Positions 9,384 through 18,652 of a stretch of DNA of 64,000 bases are shown piece after piece. The stretch covers positions 7,071,001-7,135,000 of the forward strand of contig NZ_CP132203.1 in NCBI RefSeq assembly GCF_030719035.1. Direction: 5' to 3'. The position numbers and the translations under genes are program-made. Below the pieces are notes generated by a model, which worked only from the letters and a program-made list of their open reading frames with translations, did no database searches and was not told the origin of the DNA. The stretch comes from Hahella sp. HNIBRBA332. Its GTDB lineage: Bacteria; Pseudomonadota; Gammaproteobacteria; Pseudomonadales; Oleiphilaceae. Every line of letters begins with the position of its first letter. Positions within the stretch are counted from its first letter, which is position 1.

Positions 9384-10435
9384 ATAGTCCAGATAACACT
9401 TTGCTTCTTCGGGAAATCCGCACACTTGTCACCGGTGCTAAACAGCAAGCCGCTATTGCCGTCAACACCACCCTGACGCAGCTCTATTGGCAGATCGGCC
9501 AGCGTATTAACCAAGAAGTACTCGGTGGCGAGCGCGCTAACTACGGTAAACAAATTGTCGCAACGCTGGCGCGACAATTAACCCAGGATTTTGGCCGGGG
9601 TTTTTCAGAAAAGCAGCTACGCAGAATGATGCAGTTTTCCGAGGCCTTTCCCGATCCAGAGATTGTCGCAACGCTGTCACGACAATTGAGCTGGAGCCAT
9701 TTTACCAAGCTGATTCCCCTGAAAGAGCCCTTACAACGTGAGTTTTACGCCCAGATGTGCCGTATTGAACACTGGAGCGTACGGGATTTGGGGAACCGAA
9801 TTGATTCCATGTTGTATCAGCGTACGGCGCTGTCGAAGCAGCCGGAGGCGCTGGTTAAACAGGAGCTGGCTGCTTTGGCTAACACGGATCGTGTGACAGG
9901 GAATTTACTGCTAAAAGACCCGTATGTACTGGATTTTCTCGGACTTGAAGACCATTACCTTGAAAAAGATCTGGAAGACGCTATTCTGCGCGACCTCGAA
10001 AGCTTCTTATTGGAGCTAGGCGCGGGCTTTACTTTTATTGCTCGGCAAAAGCGTATTCAAATTGACGATGATGATTTCTATATTGATCTGCTGTTTTATA
10101 ACCGTCGCCTGAAACAGCTTGTCGCTATCGATTTGAAGATAGGTCCCTTTAAGGCCCATTACAAAGGTCAGATGGAGCTTTACCTGCGTTGGCTGGATAA
10201 GTATGAGCGCCAGCCTGGCGAGGAACCGCCGTTGGGGATTGTGCTATGCGCGGAAAACCGACAGGAACAAATTGAGCTGCTGCAACTAGATGAAAGCGGT
10301 ATCCATGTTGCTGAATACCTGACGGAGTTGCCGGAGCGGCAACTGCTGCACGAGCGCTTACAGCGCGCCATTGATGCTGCGCAAAGCAAATATACGGTCT
10401 CTTCTGACAAAGACCATAATCTGGATAAACAGTAA
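9380..10435 (+). CDS. DUF1016 family PD-(D/E)xK nuclease (YhcG-like)
   Basis: A 351-residue two-domain protein. The N-terminal DUF1016-N region has LYWQIGQRI, YGKQIVATLARQL, GRGFSEKQLRRM and QLSWSHF. The C-terminal domain has the nuclease core YIDLLFYNRRL...VAIDLKIG...YKGQMELYL. Such genes are frequently found inside type I restriction loci, where they are thought to be auxiliary nucleases; the actual function is not established by sequence. The gene overlaps the HNH gene by 4 bp and ends immediately before the hsdM start, so it is probably co-transcribed. Two similar 25-26 bp palindromic segments occur in it (9560-9585 and 9664-9689), explained by two similar IVATLxRQL peptide stretches. Confidence 0.88.
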   Translation: MNSPDNTLLLREIRTLVTGAKQQAAIAVNTTLTQLYWQIGQRINQEVLGGERANYGKQIVATLARQLTQDFGRGFSEKQLRRMMQFSEAFPDPEIVATLSRQLSWSHFTKLIPLKEPLQREFYAQMCRIEHWSVRDLGNRIDSMLYQRTALSKQPEALVKQELAALANTDRVTGNLLLKDPYVLDFLGLEDHYLEKDLEDAILRDLESFLLELGAGFTFIARQKRIQIDDDDFYIDLLFYNRRLKQLVAIDLKIGPFKAHYKGQMELYLRWLDKYERQPGEEPPLGIVLCAENRQEQIELLQLDESGIHVAEYLTELPERQLLHERLQRAIDAAQSKYTVSSDKDHNLDKQ

Positions 10436-11959
10436 ATGAATGCAGCTACACTTGTACAAAAAGTCTGGAACTACTGCCATACCCTGCGCGATGACGGGGT
10501 AGGATACGGTGACTATCTTGAGCAGCTGACCTATTTGCTGTTTTTGAAGATGGCTCACGAGTATTCGCAACACCCATACAATCGCGATACCAGTGTGCCT
10601 GAAACCTACGCTTGGCCTACGCTATTAAACAAGTCAGGGGAAAAGCTGGAAAATCACTACCACAAGATCCTGAAGAACCTGGGCCAAGGGCGGGGGATGC
10701 TGGGCGCTATTTTCTTTAAAGCCGAAAATAAAATCCCCGACCCCGCCAAACTCTCTCGCATCATTAAGTTGATCAACGAGGAGAACTGGATCAGTTTGGA
10801 GTCCGACGCAAAAGGAGACCTTTACGAAGGGCTGTTACAGAAAAACGCGGAGGATACCAAAAGCGGCGCGGGTCAGTACTTTACACCCCGTCCGATAATT
10901 GACGCCATTGTGGCCTGTATACAGCCAGAGGCTAATAAAACTATCGCTGATCCAGCTTGTGGAACTGGGGGCTTCTTTCTTAGCGCCCATGATTGGATTG
11001 CTTATGGTGACCCTGAGTGGATAAAAAAGGGCTATACCCATTGGAATCCTAACAAGAGCTATCCGGCTGTAACGACTAAGAGCAAGCTAAATAAACCCCA
11101 AGCCGCATTTCTGCGTGATAATACCTTCCATGGCAACGAAATCGTGCCATCGGCGCGTCGTTTATGTCTGATGAACTTGTTCTTACATAATATAGGGAGT
11201 TTGGATGGCGAACCCAATGTGGAGCGGTCCGATGCGTTACTCAACAAGCCTTCGGAAACTGTTGACTACGTGCTGGCGAATCCTCCCTTTGGTAAAAAGA
11301 GCAGTATTACAATTACTGACGCTGAGGGAGTGGCGGACAAGGATTCATTGGTCTACGAGCGCCAGGATTTCTGGGCGACCACTACCAACAAACAACTCAA
11401 TTTTCTTCAGCATATTATCTCCATGCTAAAAGAGTCGGGTAAAGCTGCTGTGGTTCTCCCCGATAACGTGCTGTTTGAGGGAGGAGTCGGTGAGCGTATT
11501 CGCCGCAAGTGGCTGGAAACCTGTAATGTGCACACGATTCTGCGTTTACCTACAGGGATATTTTATGCCAATGGCGTGAAAGCGAATGTCGTGTTCTTTG
11601 ATAACGCGCCTCGTGATGGCAAGGTGCATACTAAAGGCATATGGTTTTACGATCTTCGAACCAACAAACATTTCACCCTAAAACAGCGCCCCCTGGTACT
11701 TGCTGATCTGCAGGATTTTATCGAATGCTATAACGCCAAAACCCGTAAAGAGACGGAGCGTTTTAAATTCTATAAATACGCCGACATTGTCGCCAGGGAC
11801 AAAGCCAGTCTCGACATCTTTTGGCTAAAAGACGATAGCCTGGATAACTTGGATAACCTTCCACCGCCTGCAATCCTTCAGCAGGAGATCATTGATCATC
11901 TGGAAGCGGCCTTACAGGCGTTTAGGGATGTAGCGGCTGGCCTTCCTGAATCGTCATAG
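10436..11959 (+). CDS. hsdM: Type I restriction-modification methyltransferase subunit (first system)
   Basis: N6-adenine methyltransferase subunit of the first type I system; 507 residues. The N-terminal helical domain (YLEQLTYLLFLKM) is followed by GQYFTPRPIIDAIV, SAM-binding motif I IADPACGTGGFFL (about residues 176-188) and catalytic motif IV NPPFGKK (near 282). All motifs are intact. It is the last gene of the operon, with its start codon directly abutting the DUF1016 stop. Having hsdM last, rather than before hsdS, is less usual; separation by a Septu-like pair and DUF1016 suggests cargo was inserted into, or selected within, the operon. Confidence 0.94.
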   Translation: MNAATLVQKVWNYCHTLRDDGVGYGDYLEQLTYLLFLKMAHEYSQHPYNRDTSVPETYAWPTLLNKSGEKLENHYHKILKNLGQGRGMLGAIFFKAENKIPDPAKLSRIIKLINEENWISLESDAKGDLYEGLLQKNAEDTKSGAGQYFTPRPIIDAIVACIQPEANKTIADPACGTGGFFLSAHDWIAYGDPEWIKKGYTHWNPNKSYPAVTTKSKLNKPQAAFLRDNTFHGNEIVPSARRLCLMNLFLHNIGSLDGEPNVERSDALLNKPSETVDYVLANPPFGKKSSITITDAEGVADKDSLVYERQDFWATTTNKQLNFLQHIISMLKESGKAAVVLPDNVLFEGGVGERIRRKWLETCNVHTILRLPTGIFYANGVKANVVFFDNAPRDGKVHTKGIWFYDLRTNKHFTLKQRPLVLADLQDFIECYNAKTRKETERFKFYKYADIVARDKASLDIFWLKDDSLDNLDNLPPPAILQQEIIDHLEAALQAFRDVAAGLPESS

Positions 11960-12060
11960 TGTTATAGATTGGATGCCTGAAGGCCCCTGGCATAGGAATA
12001 ACAAAAAAATTTTGCTGGAAATCAATTAACAGATAAACGAATAGCAGCCTTGTTTTTTCT

Positions 12061-12414
12061 ATGAAATCCAAGACTAGATTAATAACCGTCAACGATGCTC
12101 GATATGTCTGGTTGGTTGATGAAGTGGAATGGAACCTGCTCAGATTGAAAGTATGGCGGGAGGGGGAAAAGGGCGCGCCTTGGTTTACATTGGATAAAGA
12201 CATGAATATTCCGTGGCGGTTCTCTCCTGAGATTGCCGAGGCTACTCCTGACGCTTCTTTTTCAGTGACACCAAAGTTGGTAGCGGAAGCTATCATGCAG
12301 GTTCGTTCGCAATTTGGATTCCTGGGCGAACATAACAATGCTTTAAATCTGTGCGTCAGCACTGACGGCAAGTCCATTTTGCCGTTATCAGCAGAGGCGC
12401 CGCCAAACCGCTAA
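12061..12414 (+). CDS. Hypothetical protein, 117 residues
   Basis: I do not recognise this family. The reading frame is Trp-rich (VWLVDEVEWN, PWFTLDKDMNIPWRF), has no membrane segment or signal peptide, and looks like a small soluble globular protein. The ribosome site is weak (T-rich upstream). Its stop codon overlaps the stop of the convergent ATP-grasp gene by 4 bp. It lies 101 bp after hsdM and could be transcribed by read-through. Existence as a gene is likely but not certain. Confidence 0.55.
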   Translation: MKSKTRLITVNDARYVWLVDEVEWNLLRLKVWREGEKGAPWFTLDKDMNIPWRFSPEIAEATPDASFSVTPKLVAEAIMQVRSQFGFLGEHNNALNLCVSTDGKSILPLSAEAPPNR

Positions 12415-13235
12415 ACGCCCTCGACTCTCTCCCTCACAATCCTCGCCAGCGCTTCCAGAGCGTCTTCTGGAAAGCCGCTCAGGCCGGGGATGTCGTTGCT
12501 TTCCAGCAGGATAAATTCGCCGTTCTCGGTTTCCAGGAAGTCCAGGCCGAGTATGTCAGCGTTCAGGTGATCCATTGCGATTTGGGTTTGCTCTCGCAAG
12601 TTGTCGGGGACTGGCATCAGTTGAAAGTCCAGGGTTTCGATGTTGGCTTTCCAGCGGGCGCCGCGGCGGGACATGGCCCACATCCGGTCGCCGATAGCCA
12701 GACAGCGGATGTCGCGGACGTAGGGGATGTAGTCTTCCAGCGTCACATAGTCATTGGATATGAACGTCAGGTCCTTGATGTCGGACCAGGAGGTTGCGTT
12801 TTCCGCCAGGGCTTTGCCGTAACCACCGTGAAAATTACCGACTTTAACCACCGAGGGCAGGGGAGGATCGACTTTATCCAACAGGTTCTCGCCGATGGCG
12901 ATAGTGTGTGGCGATACGGTCAGACCCGCCTCCTGCAGTTCCGCCAGCATCGATAAGCGATCATATCCGCGCAGTAAGGTGCGCGCCGGATTTACGCAGG
13001 GAACACCGGCGAAACGAATCAGCTCAAGGACGCTGCGATGGGACTCGTCCGGCTTCACCGCGCCAAGTCGCCACAACACGGCGTCCGCCCGCACGACGCC
13101 GGAAGCGTCAAACACCCACAGTCGGTTATCGTGATACAGCCATTTACTGGTTTGCAAACGACGGTAATGCACCTCATGGCCAGTCAGATATTTTGGCCAG
13201 TATTGCTCACCGTTCACCACGATGATGGAAGCCAT
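12411..13235 (-). CDS. ATP-grasp (RimK-like) protein
   Basis: A 274-residue protein of the ATP-grasp superfamily, whose members ligate a carboxylate to an amine through an acylphosphate. ATP-grasp features visible are PSVVKVGNFHGGYGKAL (phosphate-binding Gly-rich loop, about residues 128-144), DYVTLEDYIPYVRDIRCLAIGD, and the metal-binding end DILGLDFLETENGEFILLESNDIPGLSG (Glu and Asn ligands). The N-terminal region is a pre-ATP-grasp fold. The substrate cannot be told from the sequence. It is convergent with the hypothetical gene before it and is probably an ordinary chromosomal gene rather than defence cargo. Confidence 0.78.
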   Translation of the reverse strand: MASIIVVNGEQYWPKYLTGHEVHYRRLQTSKWLYHDNRLWVFDASGVVRADAVLWRLGAVKPDESHRSVLELIRFAGVPCVNPARTLLRGYDRLSMLAELQEAGLTVSPHTIAIGENLLDKVDPPLPSVVKVGNFHGGYGKALAENATSWSDIKDLTFISNDYVTLEDYIPYVRDIRCLAIGDRMWAMSRRGARWKANIETLDFQLMPVPDNLREQTQIAMDHLNADILGLDFLETENGEFILLESNDIPGLSGFPEDALEALARIVRERVEGV

Positions 13236-13285
13236 AGAGTCCTCGAAACTTAATCAATAACGCTAAAGGGGATGGTTGGATTTAC

Positions 13286-13756
13286 TTAGCTGGACCGCAC
13301 AACGACTGTTCCTGCAAGCTTGTCGTGGAAGCCTTGTTTCTTTGGATCCCAGGCGACCCACAGGAAACCCAGGCCCAGTGGCAGCAATGAAAGGTAGTAA
13401 GCGAAATAACGCCCGATGAGTTGGCCCTTTGATGGCTTGACGCCTGTTTTGGCGTCGACAATGACAGCGTTAACCAACATTTTTCCTGGCGTGGCGGAGC
13501 GATAGATCCAGAACAGAATGACGGCGATCGCCGGGAAGACATAGTTGAGCAGCGCATCCGCCGTACCTGCGATAAAGGTCTCCCCATCGAAATAGTTGAG
13601 GCCATATAGGGAGATCAGAATCGGGTAAGTGATCGCCATCATGATCAGCGTGTCGATAATACTGGCGCCGGTTCTCGCCCAGAAACCGACGTAGTCCATA
13701 TCCTCCGTGTTAATTTCTGGAGTCAGATCCGCCTGTGGAGCTTGGTAGGGATTCAT
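13286..13756 (-). CDS. RDD family membrane protein
   Basis: A 156-residue inner-membrane protein. After an N-terminal soluble part come about three hydrophobic segments (SIIDTLIMMAITYPILISL, NYVFPAIAVILFWIYRS, YFAYYLSLLPLGLGFLWVAW). The RDD signature appears as FWARTGASIID (Arg and Asp) followed by RSATPGKMLVN. RDD proteins are small membrane proteins of poorly defined, possibly transport-related, function. The short spacing to the ATP-grasp gene (50 bp), same strand, allows co-transcription. Confidence 0.85.
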   Translation of the reverse strand: MNPYQAPQADLTPEINTEDMDYVGFWARTGASIIDTLIMMAITYPILISLYGLNYFDGETFIAGTADALLNYVFPAIAVILFWIYRSATPGKMLVNAVIVDAKTGVKPSKGQLIGRYFAYYLSLLPLGLGFLWVAWDPKKQGFHDKLAGTVVVRSS

Positions 13757-13821
13757 TGAGTTACCTTATACATCCGAGTTTCTAAATTGAAGCTATGTGG
13801 TGGTCTAATCATCGGTTTTAA

Positions 13822-14456
13822 CTACTCAGCTGGCCAGTAAATCCTAATTAACGGAATAAGCGCTTTGCCTTCGAGACTGAACTCCTCGTAATAGTCGACT
13901 ACCAGCTCCGCGAGAATGTCGATATCAACTAGTGTAAGAGGAATATTTGCTCTGTCCGCCTCGTAGCGGGCTTCTCGCGTAAAGCCGCCTGTGCTGACGA
14001 AAATACCTCTGTCACCGGGACGAAGAGCGCCAATGAAACTACGCAGGATTTGAGCGCCAATTGTACCGCTGCGATGCTCAACTTCCACTTTAATTCGGGG
14101 CTCCTGTAAACCCAGTCCATCGGGTGAAGCGAACACATCTATTCCTCTATCCGGACCTTTCGGCGACACGCGAGCGCGAAAGCCCATTCCACGCAGTACT
14201 GTGGCTATAAGTTGCTCCATTTCGTCGGCATCCAGTGCAATGATCTTATCTTTAATAAGTTCCTTGCTTTGGTTAATTGTGTTCTCTCTGGATGGCTGAA
14301 GTTCTTCGGTTTCGTCGGCCTCTCTGTCAGGTGAGAAAGATCTCCCATGAGGTCCCATCCGACCGCGATATAGCCTTTCTCGAAGTGATCAAATAAACGG
14401 CCTCCTTCTCCAGCTCGAACCATCCAACCATTTTTGTCCATAAAGACTCCTTTCAC
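13822..14456 (-). pseudogene. Mrr-like restriction endonuclease, internally deleted and frameshifted
   Basis: The C-terminal piece (ORF 13822-14358) is an Mrr-type catalytic domain: SKELIKDKIIALDADEMEQL, VSPKGPDRGIDVFASPDGL, RIKVEVEHRSG (the Glu/His in place of the usual VEVKHR), FVSTGGFTREARYEA and ALIPLIRIYWP. The N-terminal piece is in another frame (14205-14456) and starts GWMVRAGEGGRLFDHFEKGYIAVGWD, the usual beginning of this family. Intact relatives, as I recall them, have about 100 more residues between these two pieces. So the gene has lost an internal segment and shifted frame near 14330-14370. The Lys of the PD-ExK core also appears replaced (EVEHR), another sign of decay. Confidence 0.7.
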
Positions 14457-14487
14457 GTGCCTGTGTTGTCTAATTGCCGTTTAACCA

Positions 14488-14507
14488 CCCTCTGAAAAAA
14501 AAGAGGG
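14488..14507. terminator. Candidate hairpin downstream of the second hsdR
   Basis: Stem CCCTCT/AGAGGG with an A-rich loop, lying between the decayed Mrr gene and the hsdR stop. On the plus strand it is followed by CGTCTTTT; on the minus strand, where hsdR would need it, no T tract follows the stem. A terminator role is therefore uncertain. Confidence 0.35.
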
Positions 14508-14513
14508 CGTCTT

Positions 14514-17500
14514 TTAATCCGGTTTCTTCAGTTGCTCAAGCAGTTTCGCGGGCTGATTCAACAGAGTGGGGTTCTTTTCCAGCACCAGTAGTTGCTCTGT
14601 GGTCAGTAATTGTGAAATCACCTGTGATTCTCCGTTTATTGTGAGCTTGATAATAACGAGCGAGCCTATCAGAGTCGCTGCTTGCGAGACGTCTTTCAGT
14701 GAGTTGATTAACGCTGCGGCAGCTTCTGAGTTATTTTTATTCACCTCGGATTGCACTTTTTCTATGTTGGCTAGTTCTATAGCCTTTTGCGCTTTCATCA
14801 AGGTTTGCTGGGCTTCCTCAGAGTTGTAGGCTCTCTGAATAAGTTTGATGCCTTTGCGTATCCATGAACCTTGATAAAACTCGCCTTCATCAGACAGCGC
14901 CATGCCGCAGGACCAAACAAACGCTTTGTATTTTTCAAAGGCGTTTTGGGCGATATCAAAATCCTCGGTATCGAAGAACAGGTGGCCGTTATAGGTATAA
15001 GTTTTCAGAGTATTCTTGTGATACTTTCTAAAATTCTCCGCCTGCTCAAAAATTTCCTTATACACCTCATCGTGAGCAATGGGAGGGTAGCCATGCTTGG
15101 CGAGCACCAGAATCAACGCCACCTTCAACTCCGCCTTGATATCTTCGCGTTGGTTCCAGTCGGTGTATTGGGTCTTATCGTCCACCACATCTTTCACCGC
15201 GGATGACAGCGCCAGCATCTTGTCTTCCGGGTATGAAAAATCATATTTAAGGGCCAGCTTTTTCAGAATGTCATAGAAGGCTTTTTCTTCAAGATCAATG
15301 CCCAAGTCGGCGAAGGAGGCCTTCTCTTTTTTGAGGGCTTGAATCAGATCGATGATTTCGTCGGAAAAGTCTTCCAGCACATTGCTTACCAGGACGTCAT
15401 CTTCCTTGCGCTCGTTGTAGTGATCAACCAGTCTCCGGAACTTCTCGGCAAAGTCGACGCCCTTGGTTTTATTGACTCTTTTGAAGTCTTCAATCGCCCG
15501 CTCCAAAAGCTTTTGCAGGAGTTTGATTTTGGTGTTCGGCAGTTTGATCTTTTCTATTTTGGCTAAATAGTCATCATTAAAAATGTCCATTTCGCCGGCG
15601 TTTTCATCACCCAATCTGAAGACTTCCTCCACACCGTCCGCTTTTAGCGCCTCTGCAATCATCTCGCGTACGCGGGCGTTCATTTGGGTGATGTCCGGTG
15701 CGGTTCCGCGGGTCAACTTAAAGACAATAGAGCGCACAGCCAAATAGAAGTGTATCCAGTCCCTTTCCTTCTGATTAATCGCTTCGGAGCCGCTACAGAT
15801 GTCGTAGGCGGCTTTTAGGCGCTTCACCAGGGCCATAAAACGTTTTTCAATTTTGTCCGTAATCTGAATAAACTCAGCCGCCATATTCAAACAGTTGAGC
15901 TGTTCAAGAGGGCTTCCCGCAAAATAGGGCTGGGTATCGAATTTGTGGAAGAGTTTGCTTAGCAGGTCGAGATGATCTTTCACCACCACCACCGATTGCT
16001 GAATCTCCTCAAAATTCTGCTGGTCGGCTTTGTTATAGAGCGCCAGCGCCAGATTCATCTGCTTTTTGATGCCGATGTAATCCACTACCAGGCCTTTTTC
16101 TTTGCCCTCATACTTGCGATTAACCCGTGAGATGGTCTGGATCAGGTTATGGCGCTGGATAGGTTTGTCGATGTAGATAGTGTCCAGAAAGGGGACATCA
16201 AAACCGGTGAGCCACATATCCACGACAATGGCGATTTTGAAGTTGGACTTTGGGTTTTTAAACTGTCGGTCCAGCTCTTTACGGTAGTCCTGTGAGCCCA
16301 GCATTGCATAGAGAGCTTTAACGTCGTCTTTGCTGCGGGTCATGATCATCTTGATCCGCTCGATGGGCTTGATCTCTTTCCGCTCTTGCTCGGAAAGGCT
16401 CGCTCCGGCCTCGCAGACTAATTCCTTGTTCCATTCTGGACGTAAGTCGGTGACTTCTTGCCAGAACTGATAAGCGATGTCGCGGCTGCTGCATACAAAC
16501 AGCGCTTTGCCTTTTACGCTGGCGCCTTCCTCAATACGCTTCTCGTAATGGTGAACAAAGTCGATAGCCAGCGCTTTCAGGCGATCAGGATCGCCTAGGA
16601 TCAGACGCATATTGGCGCTGGCTTTTTTGCTCTCTTCAATTTGATAGTCGTTGCTTCCATCTTCAGCGCACTGAGCGTAATACTCTTCAATCTCTCTCAG
16701 TTTATCGTTGTCCAATACAACCTTGGCTGCGCGGCCCTCGTACACAATGCGGACAGTGATCTCATCTTTGACGGATTCGGTCATGGTGTAGCTGTCCACC
16801 ACCTCGCCGAATACATCCAGGGTCGCGTCGATAGGCGTACCGGTAAAGCCGACGTAGGTGGCGTTGGGGAGAGAGTCATGCAGATACTTGGCGAAGCCGT
16901 AGGTGCGTTTGACTCCTTTTTCAGTGACCCTTAATTTTTGATCCAGATTAATCTGGCTTCGATGCGCTTCATCGGAAATGCAGATCACGTTGGTGCGATC
17001 CGTAAGCCGCTCTGTATCCTCAGTAAACTTCTGAATAGTGGTCAGGAAAACGCCGCCGCTGTTGCGTCCCTTAAGCAGTTCTCGCAGATGCTCGCGACTT
17101 TCCACGTTAATAATAGTGCTATCGCCAATGTATTCCTTGGCGTTAGTGAACTGGGCGGAAAGTTGGTCGTCCAGGTCTGTGCGGTCGGTAATCAACACAA
17201 TGGTGGGGCTTTCAAAGGCCACGCTTTTCATTAACAGACGGGCCAAAAACAGCATGGTGAAGCTTTTGCCGCAGCCTGTGGCGCCAAAATAAGTGCCGCC
17301 CTTACCATCGCCTTCCGGCTTGCGATGTTTGAGTATGTTCGCATAGAGCTTTGTCGCCGCGTAATACTGTGGATAGCGGCAAACGATCTTAGTCTCGCTT
17401 TTGGAGACATCCGGGAAATGGATAAAGTGGCGAATGACCTCGCGCAGGCGGGTTTTATCGAATAGCCCCTGAATCATGGTATGCAGGGCGTTAATACCGT

Positions 17501-18224
17501 CCTGCTCAATGGGTTCATTACCCGTCACCTTGCGCCAGGTGTAGTAAAAGTCGTAAGGGGCGAACAGCGACCCCATACGAGTGTTGACGCCATCGCTGAT
17601 AACGCACAAAGCGTTATACTTCATCAACTCGGGAATATCGCGGGCATAGCGGATAGTGAGCTGCTTGTAAGCGTCGTAGATAGTAGCTTCTTCCCGTATG
17701 GCGCTTTTAAATTCAAAGACCACTAATGGCAGGCCGTTGATATAGAGAATGGCGTCGGGAATCCGCTTTTCCTTGCCTTCAATTTCCAGTTGGCTGACGA
17801 GCCGGTAAATATTGCTGTCGTAAACAGAGGACTGATTATCAACGCCCAGGGTTTCTACTTCGTCGGAAGAGGGGATTCGTTGTTCAGGTAGACCCGCGTA
17901 GTCGATCAGTTGGATATAAAGATCTTTTCTACTGCGGTCTTCCCGCTTCAGGAGAAAGCCATCCGCGACGCGTTTGTGAATAGTTTTATTACTGTCGTAG
18001 AGGTCCGCCGCCGGTAATTTTTCCAGCTGCTGAATGATGGATTCCACTTCTCCGGGGGTAATGTCGTCGCCTTCGTACCGGATCGTCAGGAAATTCCGCA
18101 GGTCCTCTTTCAACAGAACTTCAGTGGCGGGTCTGGCCAGGCTACCGCCTGAGTAATGCCGATAGCCTTGTTCTTTCAGTAATTGAATGATGGCCTGTTC
18201 CAGCTTGGCTTCATTAAAACTCAT
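14514..18224 (-). CDS. hsdR: Type I restriction enzyme R subunit (second system)
   Basis: Restriction/translocase subunit of the second type I system; 1236 residues from the chosen start. I start at the ATG at 18224 (MSFNEAKLEQAI), preceded by TAGGACATCA, rather than 29 codons upstream, because AGGA sits at a suitable distance and the family normally begins this way. Nuclease core PDAILYINGLPLVVFEFKS is near residue 165-175, Walker A FGATGCGKSFTM near 313, DEAH motif ISDEAHRSQ near 416, and GFTGTPID after it. The long helical C-terminus is typical of this HsdR class. The protein itself looks intact, but its partner hsdM (37696-38321 plus 20486-21440) is split by a mobile element, so the complex probably cannot form. 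Confidence 0.92.
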   Translation of the reverse strand: MSFNEAKLEQAIIQLLKEQGYRHYSGGSLARPATEVLLKEDLRNFLTIRYEGDDITPGEVESIIQQLEKLPAADLYDSNKTIHKRVADGFLLKREDRSRKDLYIQLIDYAGLPEQRIPSSDEVETLGVDNQSSVYDSNIYRLVSQLEIEGKEKRIPDAILYINGLPLVVFEFKSAIREEATIYDAYKQLTIRYARDIPELMKYNALCVISDGVNTRMGSLFAPYDFYYTWRKVTGNEPIEQDGINALHTMIQGLFDKTRLREVIRHFIHFPDVSKSETKIVCRYPQYYAATKLYANILKHRKPEGDGKGGTYFGATGCGKSFTMLFLARLLMKSVAFESPTIVLITDRTDLDDQLSAQFTNAKEYIGDSTIINVESREHLRELLKGRNSGGVFLTTIQKFTEDTERLTDRTNVICISDEAHRSQINLDQKLRVTEKGVKRTYGFAKYLHDSLPNATYVGFTGTPIDATLDVFGEVVDSYTMTESVKDEITVRIVYEGRAAKVVLDNDKLREIEEYYAQCAEDGSNDYQIEESKKASANMRLILGDPDRLKALAIDFVHHYEKRIEEGASVKGKALFVCSSRDIAYQFWQEVTDLRPEWNKELVCEAGASLSEQERKEIKPIERIKMIMTRSKDDVKALYAMLGSQDYRKELDRQFKNPKSNFKIAIVVDMWLTGFDVPFLDTIYIDKPIQRHNLIQTISRVNRKYEGKEKGLVVDYIGIKKQMNLALALYNKADQQNFEEIQQSVVVVKDHLDLLSKLFHKFDTQPYFAGSPLEQLNCLNMAAEFIQITDKIEKRFMALVKRLKAAYDICSGSEAINQKERDWIHFYLAVRSIVFKLTRGTAPDITQMNARVREMIAEALKADGVEEVFRLGDENAGEMDIFNDDYLAKIEKIKLPNTKIKLLQKLLERAIEDFKRVNKTKGVDFAEKFRRLVDHYNERKEDDVLVSNVLEDFSDEIIDLIQALKKEKASFADLGIDLEEKAFYDILKKLALKYDFSYPEDKMLALSSAVKDVVDDKTQYTDWNQREDIKAELKVALILVLAKHGYPPIAHDEVYKEIFEQAENFRKYHKNTLKTYTYNGHLFFDTEDFDIAQNAFEKYKAFVWSCGMALSDEGEFYQGSWIRKGIKLIQRAYNSEEAQQTLMKAQKAIELANIEKVQSEVNKNNSEAAAALINSLKDVSQAATLIGSLVIIKLTINGESQVISQLLTTEQLLVLEKNPTLLNQPAKLLEQLKKPD

Positions 18225-18652
18225 TGATGTCCTACCCACCAGACCCATTCCAGGTCGGGATTTCCTATTGGTTTTAAGCGCCTGCGCATGAATTTGTAAC
18301 GTGGCGCCCACATGTCATTTGACCCCAATGGATTGAGCTTTGTGACAACCAAACTAATGGGGCTTGAGGAAATTTTTCTTAAACAGCTTATAGTTGTTAC
18401 TGTCGCATAAATAAAAAAAATTTCCAGCAAATCCAAACACTTCCTTGTCGCCTGGCGGCTATTGGCTGTGTAGGGTGAAGTTGTGATTTATAGGCGTGGA
18501 ATCAGTTGGGGCGGCCTTAAAACGAATATAAATGGTCTGGGCGCTTATGCTTGTCAAAAAAGCGCAACCATGCTGAAAACAGATGTCCGCAATGGACGAG
18601 GCATGTTCAATGAGCTTTCGTAACATAAGGTTCGGGGCAGGCCCACGTTGTT
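18225..18652. other. Gap between hsdR and the DUF6933 gene
   Basis: A 428-bp stretch without a convincing gene inside the second type I locus. It is AT-rich around 18400-18430. It separates hsdR from the hsdS/DUF6933 pair, so hsdR may have its own promoter here, but no clear -35/-10 pair stands out. Confidence 0.4.

Noticed and set aside
9560..9689. Two near-identical 25-26 bp palindromes (ATTGTCGC...GCGACAAT) in the DUF1016 gene
   Set aside because: They encode two similar IVATLxRQL segments that are each typical of the family, so no separate element is needed.
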